Below, one piece after another: positions 28,046-40,695 of a DNA stretch of 64,000 bases. Where the stretch lies: contig NC_072453.1 in assembly GCF_027596085.1 (NCBI RefSeq), positions 5,124,448-5,188,447 on the forward strand, in the 5' to 3' direction. Source of the DNA: Anoplopoma fimbria. Its lineage: Eukaryota > Chordata > Actinopteri > Perciformes > Anoplopomatidae. Made by a program: the position numbers and the translations under genes. The stretch's first letter is position 1; every line of letters starts with the position of its first letter. The notes below the pieces were generated by a model. That model made no database searches, was not told the DNA's origin, and saw nothing but the letters and a program-made list of their open reading frames with translations.

Positions 28046-28310
28046 CCAATGGGTGTCGTCAAATCCTAAATTGCTTACCACCAAAAAATACTCTGTAGAA
28101 GAAGAGGGAAAAGAACCAATCAGTGATCACTAACCCGGTCGCCTTGCAGCCAATCAGCGTTACCGTAGATGAATTTCAAAAAGTCCCCCGCCATGATTGT
28201 TGTGTAGTTCAGGCTGGACCAGGACACCCACTCGTGTAGTAAGTTTTTTTACTGGACGACCAGCGGAGGAAGTTTGTTTTTATACGTGTTTTTAGGAGGG
28301 AGAGAGCAAG
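28046..28310 (+). promoter_or_regulatory. dlgap5: dlgap5 promoter with three CCAAT boxes, and a noncoding first exon
   Basis: CCAAT boxes at 28046, 28116 and 28150; the last two are both CCAATCAG and 34 bp apart. A TTCAAA (reverse of the CHR core TTTGAA) lies at 28175-28180. This is the NF-Y plus CHR arrangement known from G2/M genes, and HURP is such a gene. A noncoding exon probably ends at 28310 before a GTAAGA donor. The coding exon begins after TCCAG at 29045. Confidence 0.6.
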
Positions 28311-29055
28311 GTAAGATATATTTGCAATTATATATTATCTAAGAAGACAGTTAGGCTTTTCTATGCTAAACACGGTGACGTCAGCTCAGCTCGACGCTTG
28401 TGCTTCATAATCGATCAGGACATTGTTGAGCTTGACGGGAGCGTTAGTTTAATCCCTTTAGCTAATTTTGTTAGGTAACGCGTTAACGCTACTTTTCGCA
28501 CTAATTCAACTTGTGGCCGTTTTAATGGACTTTGTCGTTAACGGCGGCTACCGGTAGTCACACGGTGTTTGGTAGCCGAACATCAGCCTAACGTTCGGTG
28601 TTGAACCACCGAGCTCTCGGGATGTGACTGTCTAACGCTGCACTGTAGAAACAAGCGTGTGACGTCGTAGAGTTCTTTAGCTCAACTGATGTTCTTTGTG
28701 AGGGTAAATCCTGATCCTGATCATTTTCATGACTTTTGGTAACTTGGCTACATTGTAACTCTGTTGAGATAATGATATTACTGCAATCAGTTTCAGCCCT
28801 TAGTTAAAAAAAAAGTATGGTCCTACTCTGTTCAGTTGGTTTGTTATAGATGACTACAGTTCAGAACAGATGTCATTACTTCTGTCATTTCAACAGTCTC
28901 TAATTCCTCTTTCTTTTTAAAAAAATGTTCAGTTTATTACATTTTTTGCCAGTTGGCATAATTACTTTATGATAATCCAATATGTTGTACTTCCAATAAC
29001 GATGCCTATAATGCACCATCTTCTGCCCTCTCCTCTCTTCTCCAGATACCTGAAC

Positions 29056-32000
29056 ATGGATTCTCAATTTGCTCACCTGCGCCAGCGGGACACCAGTGTG
29101 TCGATGCTGAGGGTGAAAATGTCCCGCAGGAGGTCTCAGTCCCAAAAGGAAAACCGAGAACGGATCGTGAATACACGCAGGCAGCTGGCCAAGCTCCCGG
29201 AGATGGAGATGTCTTCCCTGGAGGCCTCCATTGCGATGGCCAACATGTCCACCATTGAGGAGAAGACATTGAACAATGCCAAATCTGCCAAAAGTAAGTC
29301 CTCAGTTTACATCACAGCTACAACTAAACCCTAATAACATGTTCTGAATATGGCACCCACACAATAACCCTCCATTTTCTTCACAGACCTGGCTGGAGAA
29401 GAGAGGTTGAAACAGCTTGCGCGTTGGAAAGAGCGTAAGGCTCTTGAGAAAGAGAAGGAAATGAGAGAAAAGGAGCGTAAAGGGGTATTCAAGACGGGCA
29501 TGTATCATCCAAAAGACACCCTTACCATTCCCTCTCTGCCCGTGGTCCCAGCTTCCTCAACCAGAGCTAAGGAGGTGAGGGAGGACTCATCAATAGACTA
29601 GTTTACACATCTTAACTGTAAATATCTACCCCACTACTCCTGTTAGATACAATGACATGATTTATAATGGAGGTATGGCTCTTTTTAGCAGTTCTAATGA
29701 TCAACATGTCATTTTTGCTTGTCTTTCAGACAAAAGGGAACACAGCTTCTTCCCAGAGTGCCAGAATCACTCGATCAATGAAACAGCATCAGCCAATCGA
29801 GAGGGTACTACTCCCTCTAAGAAAACCTCATTGTATTCTCATATTACCTTCAAAAAAGTGAAATCTAATACGCACATTGTTGCATTGCTTTTCTTTTGAC
29901 AAAATTTCTACAGCCTCTGAAGATGCAGGATACAAATAATGTGGCAAAAAAAGGTAAATAAATCGAATGTATCTTTTTTATTTTAAATGAAGCATACCGT
30001 CTTCTGTGACCTGGTGTATGTAGGATCTGACCTCTTGCCCCTCCTATAGCTCAACCTGCTGTGGAGAGATCAACCAGGAGCCGGGCCGCTCCTGTCAAGC
30101 TTGCACCTGTTCCAGCTATTCCCAAGATTAAAGTTTCTGCAGGTAAGTAATATTAAAAAAAAAAGAAACCTCATACATAGCTTGACCTTGAGACCGGCTC
30201 TTGTGTTGGTTTCACCCTATCGTGTTCCCTTATTTCCATCTCAAACTGTGTCTGTGTCATGCCATCCTACCTTTAGTGGAGCCTGTCGTTCGAGCGTCTA
30301 GGACTAGAACTGCCAACAGGCCTCCTGTTACAGCAGCTCCTGTAGTGAAAGACAAACCTAAGGGTAAGTCTGCAGATACGCACTGTGCCAGGGCCGCAGT
30401 TTTACTGTTTTTGATATCGTTTTGACAAAAATGCTCTTAATATTCCTAAATTCCTCTCCTTACCCTCAGATGTAAGAGCCACAAGAAGCAGAGCGTTTGT
30501 CAACCATGTGGCCCCCTTTTCTTACGGAGAAAATAACTCTGAAGGTATCATTAAATGTTGAAAAAGAGCCATCCAATTTAAGAGACTGTTCATCAGTTTC
30601 ACTTTTCCCATGTTAATTGCTTTGAACTTCTCTCACAAATTTTTTTTTGTGTTTCTTTCTATGCAGCAATGCTCGACAACACTGTTGAGCCTGTTGGGGC
30701 CAAGGTGAGCATTTCTTTGAGTTTTACACACACTGTGTTAAAGCTGCGACTACGTTTTGACCCATAAAACTTAACTTAATATGTTTTGTGTAGGAGGCTG
30801 AGATGCAGGAGCCAGAGAAAAAGCCTTGTCCCCCGTGCCCGTCACCGTGCCCTGAAGACATGGTGGTAGACCAAGCTCCGACCGACTCTATCCCTGCTGT
30901 GGATCCCGTAGAAGCTACATCCTCTGTATCTTCTTTTGCTCCAAAAGGTTTTATATTCCAGGCTCCCACTGGCTTGTCGTCCTTCCAGTTTGAGCCTCTC
31001 ACTCCTCGCTCAGCAGACGCCTTCCTTACACCAAGGTCTGTTTGTTTTTATTTGGAAATTTAATAACACTGTGACTATGAGCCAAATAATGGCAGTAAAT
31101 ATTAAACGACAAGGTACCAGAGATTTTTGTCTTTAACCTTGATCGTTTCTATGGATTAAAACTTGGAGTTGTTTCCTATCTCAATGCCATGTTGTTGCTC
31201 TTCCTGCCTAGCCCCAGCTTCGGTATTCCAGAGGTCCCCACTCTCAACATTGAGTCTCAGGCTGAGCCCAGTGAACCCTATCCACCAAAATCCCCTCGTC
31301 GCTCTCCTCCCCGCACATCTCCCACAAAGGCCCCTCCAACTCCAGGCAGCCCCCTGGAATCAAAACATGACGTACCATACTTCAGGTGGAATCCCTTTTT
31401 AAAATCTGCCGTTTCATCTATTCCGATTTTTCCAATGACTTTTTTTAGTTAATTCAAAAATATTTACAATAATTTCTTTCTTGTATGTTATTCAGATCGG
31501 AAATTGCCAATGAGACGGTCAGACTGACGACTCTTAGTGTCCTCTGGGACGCTAAAGTGGAGGATGAGTCCATCCCAGAAGAGAGTGAGTGTGTCATGCT
31601 GAATATGTGATATCCCTAATTGGAAAACAGTACATTATTCCCTAACTGAACACTTCTAATTCACTGTCTTTTTTGTCCATGTCTCTTCAGTGAGAGACCG
31701 TATGCGTACAGCAGTGGGCCAAGCGAGGCTGTTGATGAAGGAGCGCTTTAAACAGTTCAACGGTCTGGTGGATGACTGCGAGCTGGGCCGGGGGGAGAGG
31801 ATCACCACCTGCACTGACCTGCAGGGATTCTGGGACATGGTGTATTACCAGGTGAGTGTCCACAAGAGCGGGACAACACATTGTTTCAGATGCATAAGGA
31901 GAAGGTTTATTATATTTGCTTTGTACTTTTTTCAGGTAGAGGATGTCCAAAATAAGTTTGACGCTCTTAAAGAAGCAGAGAGCCGAGGCTGGGTGGAGGA

Positions 32001-34140
32001 GCACAAGCCACCACCACGACAGAAGAAAGTGGTGAAGGTGAAGATTCTTTCTAAATATATTTGTTTAAAAAAAAAATGTTTGTTTGCTCTGTTGAGGAGC
32101 AAACAGTGTCATTCCATGGATGTAAAGACTTTATGCCTGTACTGTGCTTTTGACAGAAACCATCAGCTGCACCTGCCAAGCCAACAGGAACTAAAGGAGC
32201 AGCCAAGTCTCGCCTGGCTGCTGTGAAAGCGGCCATGAAAGCCAAACAGCAGGCAGCCGAGGCAGAGAAAGCAGCAAAAGATGCTGGCAGTGATGGAGAC
32301 AGCCACAGCCTGAACTCTGAGGAACCCCAGCCCCAAGCCGAGCCCCATCCGACGGTGGTCTTTGACGGAGGCTTCTTCCAGGTGGAGAGCCCGGCCAGAC
32401 CATCGGGTGAGAGAAAAATGGCTAATTGCCAAAGAACTTGCTTTTCATGTCATTTGTCAGCATTTGCTTGTGTTTTTGTTTTTTTTTTTTTCCCCACTGT
32501 GATCTAATGATCATGTTGTCATATTGTAGTTTCTACAGGTTCAGTGAGGAGATCCAGCCGTCTGAGTGCCGCTGTGCTGCCTCAGGCTTCCCCCTGCTCA
32601 AACTACCTCTCACCTAGAAGAGGCACACGGCGATCCCTTGCACTGGCACAGACCCCCCTTCGCACCATCCCCTCTCCCGCTCAGCCCATCCACACTCCTG
32701 CCTACCTCCGACTTACCCTGGACCAAACCCCAGCACAAGCACCAAAGTCTCAACGTGGCACTCCTCAGTCATGCCAGAAGAGAAAGGGCACTGTAAACGT
32801 CTCCCTTTGTTTCTCACCTGTCAAGGAAGTGCTTTCAGAGGACACCCAGCCTGAGGGACACCAGGAAATGGTCACCACGCAGGAAAACACTGCTTCTCCT
32901 TCCGAATTGAGCACGCCCGCAACCGTGCATTCACTTCCATCCATTTACGTTGCAGAGGAGCAAGGCGAAACAGCTGAAGCTGTCGACGTTGACCTCCCGC
33001 TCTCTCCTTGCAAAACAACTCCAACTGTGTCCCAGGCCCCTGAGACCTCATTATCTCTGAGTTTCACGTTGTCACCCTGTGTGACTCCCCGCCAGCCTCT
33101 CATCTCCTCCCCTCCTGCTGTGCAGGGTCTTCTGAAGCCCCAAGAGCCTGTGTGTAATACACCAGACAACTCCTTTGTTGAGGTAAACACATCTTCAGGC
33201 TTCACTAAATTTCTAGTTATTTATTAAAACAAATATAAGCCTCATAGGATGCCATTTATTAAAAAAAATACAATCCAAACTGTTTTTATTTTATGTTGCT
33301 ATGCATAAACAAGTTATTCTCTTGCTATTTTAAGGAAATTCCTGGGTTGGACTTTGAGCGTTACCTCCAGCCGTCACAGAGATGCAGCCTGTCGCCATTG
33401 GAGGCGATGTCCCCCATGGCGGTGGATGTAGAGATGGAGAGTCCTAGAGGTCAGATAGAGGACCTGCTTACTCAGCAAGAACCAGGTATGATTGATGCCC
33501 TTAGATATCACACACTGTGTACATGTGGGTTTTTATAGCTTGACACTAATTTATACTAAAATGCAGCGGACAGGATTTCTTTATTGAAATGTGTTTAAAG
33601 ATATCAAAACTAGGATTTATATTTAAGGAATTCAGTAGTTGTTCTCTGAGTGTGATTGATGTTTTTCCTTAAGGAATTGTCAATCCTTAAATGTCAGACC
33701 TTCATAGTGCAGCTTTCAGAGAAAATGTTGTGATTGTCTGGTTCTAAGGGAATATCAAACGGGGCTTTCTTCTGGCAAAGGTTTTATTTTAAACTGCACT
33801 TTCTACTTTCTTCACTCACTGTTATGCTCCCTTCTCACTGTCACCACAGCACATCCAGCGGTGCGTTCAGCCTTAAATCTTCAGTCACCACAGGTCAATG
33901 TTTTTCCTGTCTTTATTTCAAATATTTACTGTTTTTAAATCCCCATTGAAACTATTTATCACTTCTATATCTTTATTTCAGCCTTATCATTGCTGAATAG
34001 TCTTACTGTATTTTTCTTTGTGCATTTTTCAGGCCCAGACAGTCGAGTCTGCCATGCTTCTCTTCACCCCGGACCTGAAGGACCGGATACGCCAGTCCGT
34101 CTGTCCAAGTGACCTCATGGTCTTCACTCCTCCCCTCTGA
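29056..34140 (+). CDS. dlgap5: Dlgap5 / HURP, mitotic spindle protein
   Basis: Ran-importin-regulated microtubule-binding protein that stabilises kinetochore fibres near chromosomes. Eighteen coding exons: 29056-29293, 29387-29574, 29730-29804, 29914-29953, 30050-30142, 30277-30363, 30470-30544, 30667-30704, 30794-31035, 31212-31385, 31496-31584, 31691-31851, 31936-32037, 32157-32406, 32539-33182, 33335-33485, 33850-33893, 34033-34140. They give 932 residues (human about 846). The N-terminus is basic and has a KEN degron (residues 31-33, in SQKENRERI). A Lys/Glu-rich segment WKERKALEKEKEMREKERKG follows. The GKAP domain spans about 417-534 and includes RTAVGQARLLMKERFKQF and CTDLQGFWDMVYYQVEDV. 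Proline/serine-rich stretches with SP/TP sites fill the rest. The ATG follows a CCAG acceptor with no upstream in-frame ATG in that exon. Its 3' end converges on rsph10b. Confidence 0.94.
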
Positions 34141-34281
34141 TGTGTAGCCTAGAGATACTGTTGTGCTTTTATATTTTGCATATATTGACTCATTTTGTTA
34201 CTCTCATTGGAAAAAAATATAATCTGAGTGATTCTGCCTTTTTTTTATTTTTAGATTACGGGAATATAGTTTTGTCATATA

Positions 34282-34287
34282 ATTAAA
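34282..34287 (+). terminator. Poly(A) signal (ATTAAA), dlgap5
   Basis: Variant signal ATTAAA 142 nt past the stop codon. No AATAAA is nearer. Confidence 0.55.
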
Positions 34288-34289
34288 AT

Positions 34290-34911
34290 TTTACTTACAA
34301 CCAAGTATTGAGCAGTAGTCTTCATTTACACCCAAGCACAAATCGGTAGTACATTTAATGCTTTTATTAGTCACTGTATTTAAAGGCTTTGGTTTGTTTC
34401 TGGACTGTGTGGATAGTTCAGGTGCATCTCTTGTCATCAATCAGCCTCCTAACGCCCCCTCTACCTGTAACACAATACAGTACAACAATGAGAATTGCAC
34501 ACATCTTTGGCACAATAATGTGAGTAAAGGAGCAGTAGTATGATTTTGGTGGAGACTTCACACCCAAGAGGCGGAGATAATAGTGGAATTGAAGTTTTGG
34601 GAGGGAAAGTTGCCATCTAGTGGCTGTATTAATGCATTTGTCTGGTTTCTATTTCTCAAAGCAACTCATGAAACTGGCTTGTTTGTCAAACTCACGTTCA
34701 ACCCCGCAATCAAGTCAAACACACCAGACTATTCTTACACATGTAAACCCACAATGAATACAGTAAATAATATATAATTTATTCCATTCAAATAAAAAGT
34801 GGTCCATTAAGATTGTCATTTTGCGGGGGGAAAACTGCTGTTGAACCTGCTTAAAGTTTGACAAATTATACTTATTACAAAATACTCTCAACTGACCTAA
34901 CTAAATAAGTC
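34290..34911. other. Space between the converging dlgap5 and rsph10b ends
   Basis: Holds only 3' UTR sequence of the two genes as far as I can see. A TTTATT at 34778-34783 (AATAAA on the minus strand) is the likely rsph10b poly(A) signal. Confidence 0.6.
34778..34783 (-). terminator. Poly(A) signal, rsph10b
   Basis: AATAAA on the minus strand, about 130 nt downstream of the rsph10b stop codon. Confidence 0.6.
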
Positions 34912-37900
34912 TTAGCTGGGAGTTGCTCTTTGTTTGGCCTTTGCCAGAGCGATGCGTCTCTGGGCCTCCTGGCAGAGCTTCTCCTCCTTCATGTTTCTGG
35001 ACACCAACTGGTAATGTTCAAAAGCCGGGAAGAAAAAGTGGTTGAAGAACTGATGGATCGTCTGGTTCCAAAGCTCCACTTCACAGTCTTTGGACTCAAT
35101 TCCTCTGGTTAGCACGCTTTTTCCTTTACTTCTTTGCTCTAGAGGAAACATGATATATTCTATATAGTCACTGCAAAAATGTAAACGTCCTGACACTTTC
35201 TGAACATAGCATATAGAAGAGTGCTGAAATCCTTTTCCCTTCTGCAATTCATAAAAATACATTATTTGAATTAATGAGACACTAAAACCTAACAAAACAA
35301 ACCTGCAGACTGAGGTTTCTTAGTGACTTTAGTCTTGACATCCTGTTGAGTCACCACGTCCTGAGCAGTGGATACTTCTGCTGTATCACTTGATTTCCCT
35401 GTCTACAATAAGATGCAAATAAAATAATGTTATTTAAGATTTCAGCCATGTCGTATAGCCCAGCTCCCAGCATATTTCCTTAATATCAACAGAGGAGATG
35501 TTACAATACTGATGAATCACTTCTGGATATTTGGATGTGTTTCTCATCTTTTCACATAATGGTGGACGTGTGATTTCTAATACAGATATTCATAACTCAT
35601 GATGCCAAATCATTGCATAGGTGAAGCACACAAATTTCTTTATTGTGCATGATAGATTGCCCGTTGCAACCAACCTCCACTGTCTTTGAACTGGAGATTT
35701 CAGGAGTGATGGGATGATTTAATGGAGCTGCCACCTGGATGGATAGAAACTGTAAAAAGTCATTATTTTGTTTATTTTCTTGTGTAGTATTCCCAGCTTT
35801 ACTTTATAGTCTTATCTATTCTGTAATTCCAACAACAACTAAATCACAGTATGCTGGATCAGCTACACTCTTCACATCCAGTGAGAAAGGAAAGCAGAGG
35901 TCAAGAGAGGCTTGAGAAAGGATCTGACCGACTGAGAAGTTTGTAATCTGTTTGTAAATCACCTCAGGTATAACCCTCCTGGCCTCAGCGTCAGGGCTGG
36001 ATGGTGACTGGGCCTCCTCCAGGCCTTCAGCAACCCGCTGACACTTCACCTCAGCAGAGCCCAGAAGTACCTCAAAAAACTCCAGGAATGTAATCTGAAG
36101 CAGAACAAGTGGGACAACAACAAAAGTTATACAGAGAGGGAAAGGAAGACACACAAACAAGGGTAAGTATATTAATGCTAATCTGTTAATAAACACTGAA
36201 AAATAATGAATGAGTCAACTGGTATAAACACTACAGGCAGACCTCCAGATCCAGACAGGCGGACAGGTTGCTGGGGTCCCGGTTTTCTGCAGTGATGATC
36301 TGCAGTAATCTGGCTGTGGTCAGGTTATTGTCTAGCAGATGGAGATCCTGGCAGGGGAACAATAAATGTATCACCAATGTGTCTAAATGAATGTACTAAA
36401 TGCTGGTAAAAGTTTGTTTTCCTTGATCTAGTAAATAAAAATTGAGCAGCCCTCTGGTTTGGTTGTAGTACACAACATAGAAAAAATATATATTTTAAGA
36501 AGAAGCTAATATCATGGTAATCTTCGTGTTATAGTCTGTTGCACCTTGAACATCCACAGCAGGTGTCGGCAGGTCATGGTCTGGTCATCTCGGGGGGGTG
36601 CACTGACTTTGCAGTAAGCCTGATAAACTTCCCAGCACTTCTTTAAGAAGCTCACAGCCACCACTGCACAGTCTGGCTGCCTAAACAGGAAACCTGGGTC
36701 AAAACAGCAACAGTTAATGGACTATAACTTCATAACATAGAGCTAAACAAGTTGGTTGAATTCTGAAGTTTCTGTGGCTGATATCTTACACAAAATATGT
36801 AAAAACATCTAACGAACCAGGAACCTGAAAACTGATAATGCCCTGACAGACAGAAACATTTTTTGCCGTAATATATCAGTTTGCTCTGTCGACTTATAAG
36901 TGTGTACACATTAGCCTATAATATTATACTTTGAGCACCTTTTACATTCTTAGAATTAGGAAGGATGTTGTCCGTCATCAGTTTAGAAAAGCAGGCTGCC
37001 AGAAGGTTGTTTTGTGACCTGTGAAAAGAGGAGATGCTCAAAATCTGTTACCAAGGATAACATGTTTATATATAAAATTGTGTCCTTGTGTTATTTCCTG
37101 GTGGGATAGTTATTCTGTGTCCCCATGTTGCCTTTGAGTGAAAACCTTACAACTCTTACATCACTGGAGCTCATTTACAGTTTGAGCAACATCTGTGCCC
37201 TGAGCTAAATTCTAATGACAACATGCTCACAATGACAATGCTAACATGTTGATGTCAACATGTTCACCATCTTAGTTTAGCATGTAAGCTTGCCAACATT
37301 TGTTAATTAGCACAAAACACAAAGTACAGCTAAATCTGATGGGAATGTCATTAGTTTGGCAGGTATTTAGTCCTGAACCGAAGTACTGGACTAATTCATT
37401 CTGTTAGAAGTCATTCCTTACTCCATGTCCTTATGGTAGGTGTGGTAGGCTACAACCACTAGACAGCTGAGGAGCCTACGCAGAAGCATGGGAGTGAAAG
37501 GAGAGTGGATCTCGGCTGGTGTAGCATCCTCTGAGACACAAAGTAACAACATTAAGCACAAAAATACTGTATTTATGAAGCGATCAACGATCAACCTCCT
37601 GTCATGAATATGTGAGTTGTATTAAGTATGTAGGAGAGATTGTGAGTGCTAGTCCTTCTCACCTCTGATGAAGTGGTCTATCTGAGTCAGAGTGATGCCT
37701 TGATGGTGGATGTTACAGTCTTTGAGCAGGCGCCAGAACTGCAGGCGGGACAGCAGGAAGGGGTTGTCTGGGGAGTGGGCATGGCCAAGTCTGCTGTAGA
37801 AACTATAGACAGACCTCAGCTCTGACGCTTGCCTCAGCACCACAAACTCCACCTGTTTATACATGAGCCCGCCAGAGTATCAGGGTAGGAGCTGGGGTGA

Positions 37901-40352
37901 AAATAAGGACATGGCGAAAAGATGATATGTTGACACTGTTGCAGTGTGAAGCCGGAACCTACCTGTTTAAGCTCAGTGCCGAGCTTTCCCTCAGGGATTT
38001 TCTCCAGGAGACATTCAATGTTCAGAGTCATGTCTGTTTTTAAGATAGATGAACCTGTAACGAGACAAAACACTGTTTATTATCTCCTCGCTGGCAGGCT
38101 GAACATTTTGAATGTACTGTAGGTGTCTTACCAGGCAGAGCAATGGGAGCTTTGTTATCATTAAGGTTGTGTGGCATCATCTGGTCGTCCATAAACTCTC
38201 CTTCAAAAACATGCCCATCCTCAAAAGTGAATTTTGCCTATGAATCACATAGTACATATAGTAACTTTTACACATTTTTGTAATAATATACATCATACGT
38301 CTCTCATAGGCGAGCTCTGAGTTTAAAATGGATGACAGATCTTTCATCTTCTGCTATTAAAATGCACTTTTAAAGCAATAAAACAAGTATTTGCAACTTC
38401 CAAGCAAGAAACCTCCAATCTTTTCACCCTGAATTTAACTCAATGAAGTGTGAAATGCGTATATACTGTGAGAGGCAATTCAGTATTATTGATCAACCTT
38501 GCCATGTTTTTTATTGCTTCTCCATTCTCCTTCATAGATGGCACCACTAGCGTAGCATAAGGTTCCCTGCCCGTGTCTCTGACCCTGAACGAAATCCCCT
38601 GTGTACTGATTGCTCTGGGGATACTGAGATCCATCCGCTCGCCTCATGATCCAGAACTGTGTGCCTCGTCCATGCTGCCAGAGAAGAGGGGGAAAACAGG
38701 TTTACGATTTAAGGGGGATAAAAAGCTATTGTCCTTGAATTTGTGCAATATGGATACGTTGGTGTCAGTGGTGTTCTCTCATACTTGGTCTCCATTCTGC
38801 CACATCCCAACATACTGTTGCCCCAGTTCTAGCCACCTCATCGTGCCCTCTCCATGTCTCAGGTTGTTCTTCCACTCACCAGAGTACATGTTTCCAGAGG
38901 GGTAGCTGTTGAGACACTGGTGTCACCTTTGGGCAGTTCAAATATCACTCAGGCTACAGATTAGATTATGTCCTCCATACATACCGTCTTACTCCCCTTC
39001 CCTCTCTGTTGTTTTTCACCCAATCTCCTTTGTACCAAGATGTCTTATCCAGGTTATAATACACTGCACCCTAACACAAAGAAAACCAATTATACATACA
39101 CAAAAAAAGGACTATAACATATATGACTTGGTGGATCATACCTTGCCATGCCTCTTGCCTTGTTCCCACTGCCCTGTGTATGACACACCATTTATTGCAC
39201 ATTTGTAAGTTCCAGTCCCATGTCGTATACCATTGTACACTTCCCCCTTATAGGAGCTGCCATCTGGCCAGGTGTAGGTGCCCTTGCCCATCGGCATGTT
39301 GCAAACAAATTCTCCCTGATGGATTAGATATTAAAAAGCCCTGTCAATATTTTATTTTGTATGTATACAGGACACATGTTGAGGATGTTTTTCACACTTT
39401 GTTAAGAGACACTTAATAAGATTTAAGTTTATTACAGTTATCATGAAGTATCATTATTGTACCCTACCTCATATTTCCATCCGTCAGCTCCTGTGAAGAT
39501 ACCACGCCCATCCATAAGTCCCTTGGAAAACATCCCCTACAGAAAAACAAAGAGGTGACTGATTTTATTTATCCTTATGGAAATAAGAGCAGTTCTGGTG
39601 CATTTTCAGAATATATTTGAAAATGCATTTTAAGCCATGTAAAACTGTGATCCTGTCACTCACCGGGCATGACAACATGCATGTGTTTAAAACATTTTTA
39701 GAAATGTGTTTGCAATGGTTTGAAATATTTTCAAATTTACTTTAATACCTTTTTGTTAGGATCATACACATTTTTGATTTAGGTAAATGGACAATAAACT
39801 TAATTATGCATTTACTGTATTGGTTAATATATTGTCTTTCCAAATGTGGCATTATTTACAATATTACCTTGTAAATATGACCTCCTTCAAAACAAGCAAC
39901 CCCTTCTCCATGAAACTGGTCTTCACTGGTTTCCCCTTCATATCTGTCAATAAGACACCAACATGGATGTAAACGTCACACTTTAGGTCACAGGCCACTG
40001 AATATATATTCTTTACTATTTAAGGAAATGAAGCGTGTAGAGCACCTAAAACAATGATGATTTACCTCTGTACGATTAAACTTAAAAGTGTAGTGAATTC
40101 ATGAATGGCGTCGTTCTCGGGCTGCTCATCGTGTAGGTGGGTTTGGTTCTGTTTCTCTTTTGAACTTGCACAACAGCCCACTAACTTCCTCTTTTCTCTT
40201 TCCTCCGCTGTATGAGGCAGCTCTGCGTTTCCGCGCATTGTCTCGTTTTCCTGTTTATTGTTTTTCTTATCGTAGTTTTCTTCTTTTCTCTCCCATGTGT
40301 CATTTTGCGCCGTTTGTGTATCTCTCGCTTTTAAAGGTAGGTTCCTCTCCAT
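34912..40352 (-). CDS. rsph10b: Radial spoke head 10 homologue B, MORN-repeat protein
   Basis: Component of radial spokes in motile cilia and sperm flagella. Eighteen coding exons, in transcript order: 40352-40066, 39943-39868, 39536-39468, 39315-39142, 39070-38985, 38905-38785, 38674-38498, 38237-38132, 38054-37963, 37852-37663, 37530-37422, 37018-36939, 36693-36545, 36347-36243, 36094-35963, 35734-35675, 35402-35303, 35138-34912. The product is 779 residues (human about 870). A charged N-terminus of about 95 residues precedes a row of MORN repeats (residues about 96-365), for example YKGDWVKNNREGRGVR, YSGEWKNNLRHGEGTM and YEGEWRSNKKHGK. The C-terminal half is helical and matches the family (EFVVLRQASELRSVYSFYSR). 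I chose the ATG at 40352 (ACCATGG context); the frame stays open upstream but without another ATG nearby. The tail is shorter than in mammals. Confidence 0.95.
37165..37400. repeat. Fragment of a common teleost interspersed repeat
   Basis: Contains 'catgctcacaatgacaatg', 'gttcaccatcttagtttagc' and 'gatgggaatgtcattagttt', wording I recognise from a repeat very common in spiny-rayed fish. It lies in an rsph10b intron. The family name and orientation are not assigned. Confidence 0.65.
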
Positions 40353-40695
40353 GGTAACGATAGAGCACACTCACAACTACGGGAGCCTTTATCAGTCAAA
40401 AAGGGTACTACGGGTACATCTACATCTATTACTACCAGGGTAGTACCATTGATTTAACAATACAAATAACAGAGTGACATATCAGGTTTATTTGCCCAAT
40501 TACTTGGGTGTTAAAATATAAAACAAATACATTTTATGATGCAAAATACAAATAAAATAAGAGCATACAAAACAGCCAATAACAAACATTTGAACCACAC
40601 AAAATATACAGTATCTTTGATTTGGACATTTCTTTCAATCAGTGCAACATTCCAGTTATATTAAGCACATGTGAGGTAAGATTCTCCCAACATGG
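40353..40695 (-). promoter_or_regulatory. Short gap holding the pms2 3' UTR and the rsph10b promoter
   Basis: Only 343 bp separate the pms2 stop codon from the rsph10b ATG on the same strand. The minus-strand AATAAA at 40487-40492 is the likely pms2 poly(A) signal, leaving about 130 bp for the rsph10b promoter and 5' UTR unless these overlap. The GTTACCATGG around the rsph10b start matches the first ten bases of an RFX X-box, but the second half-site is poor. Confidence 0.5.
40487..40492 (-). terminator. Poly(A) signal, pms2
   Basis: AATAAA on the minus strand, about 205 nt after the pms2 stop. Confidence 0.6.

Noticed and set aside
35816..35962. Read-through extension of the rsph10b exon ending at 35963
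   Set aside because: A GTGATT donor in the right phase joins to the next exon at 35734, while the extension does not resemble the family and ends in a stop.
40353..40370. Longer rsph10b N-terminus starting at 40370
   Set aside because: The codon there is GTG; the ATG at 40352 has a strong context.
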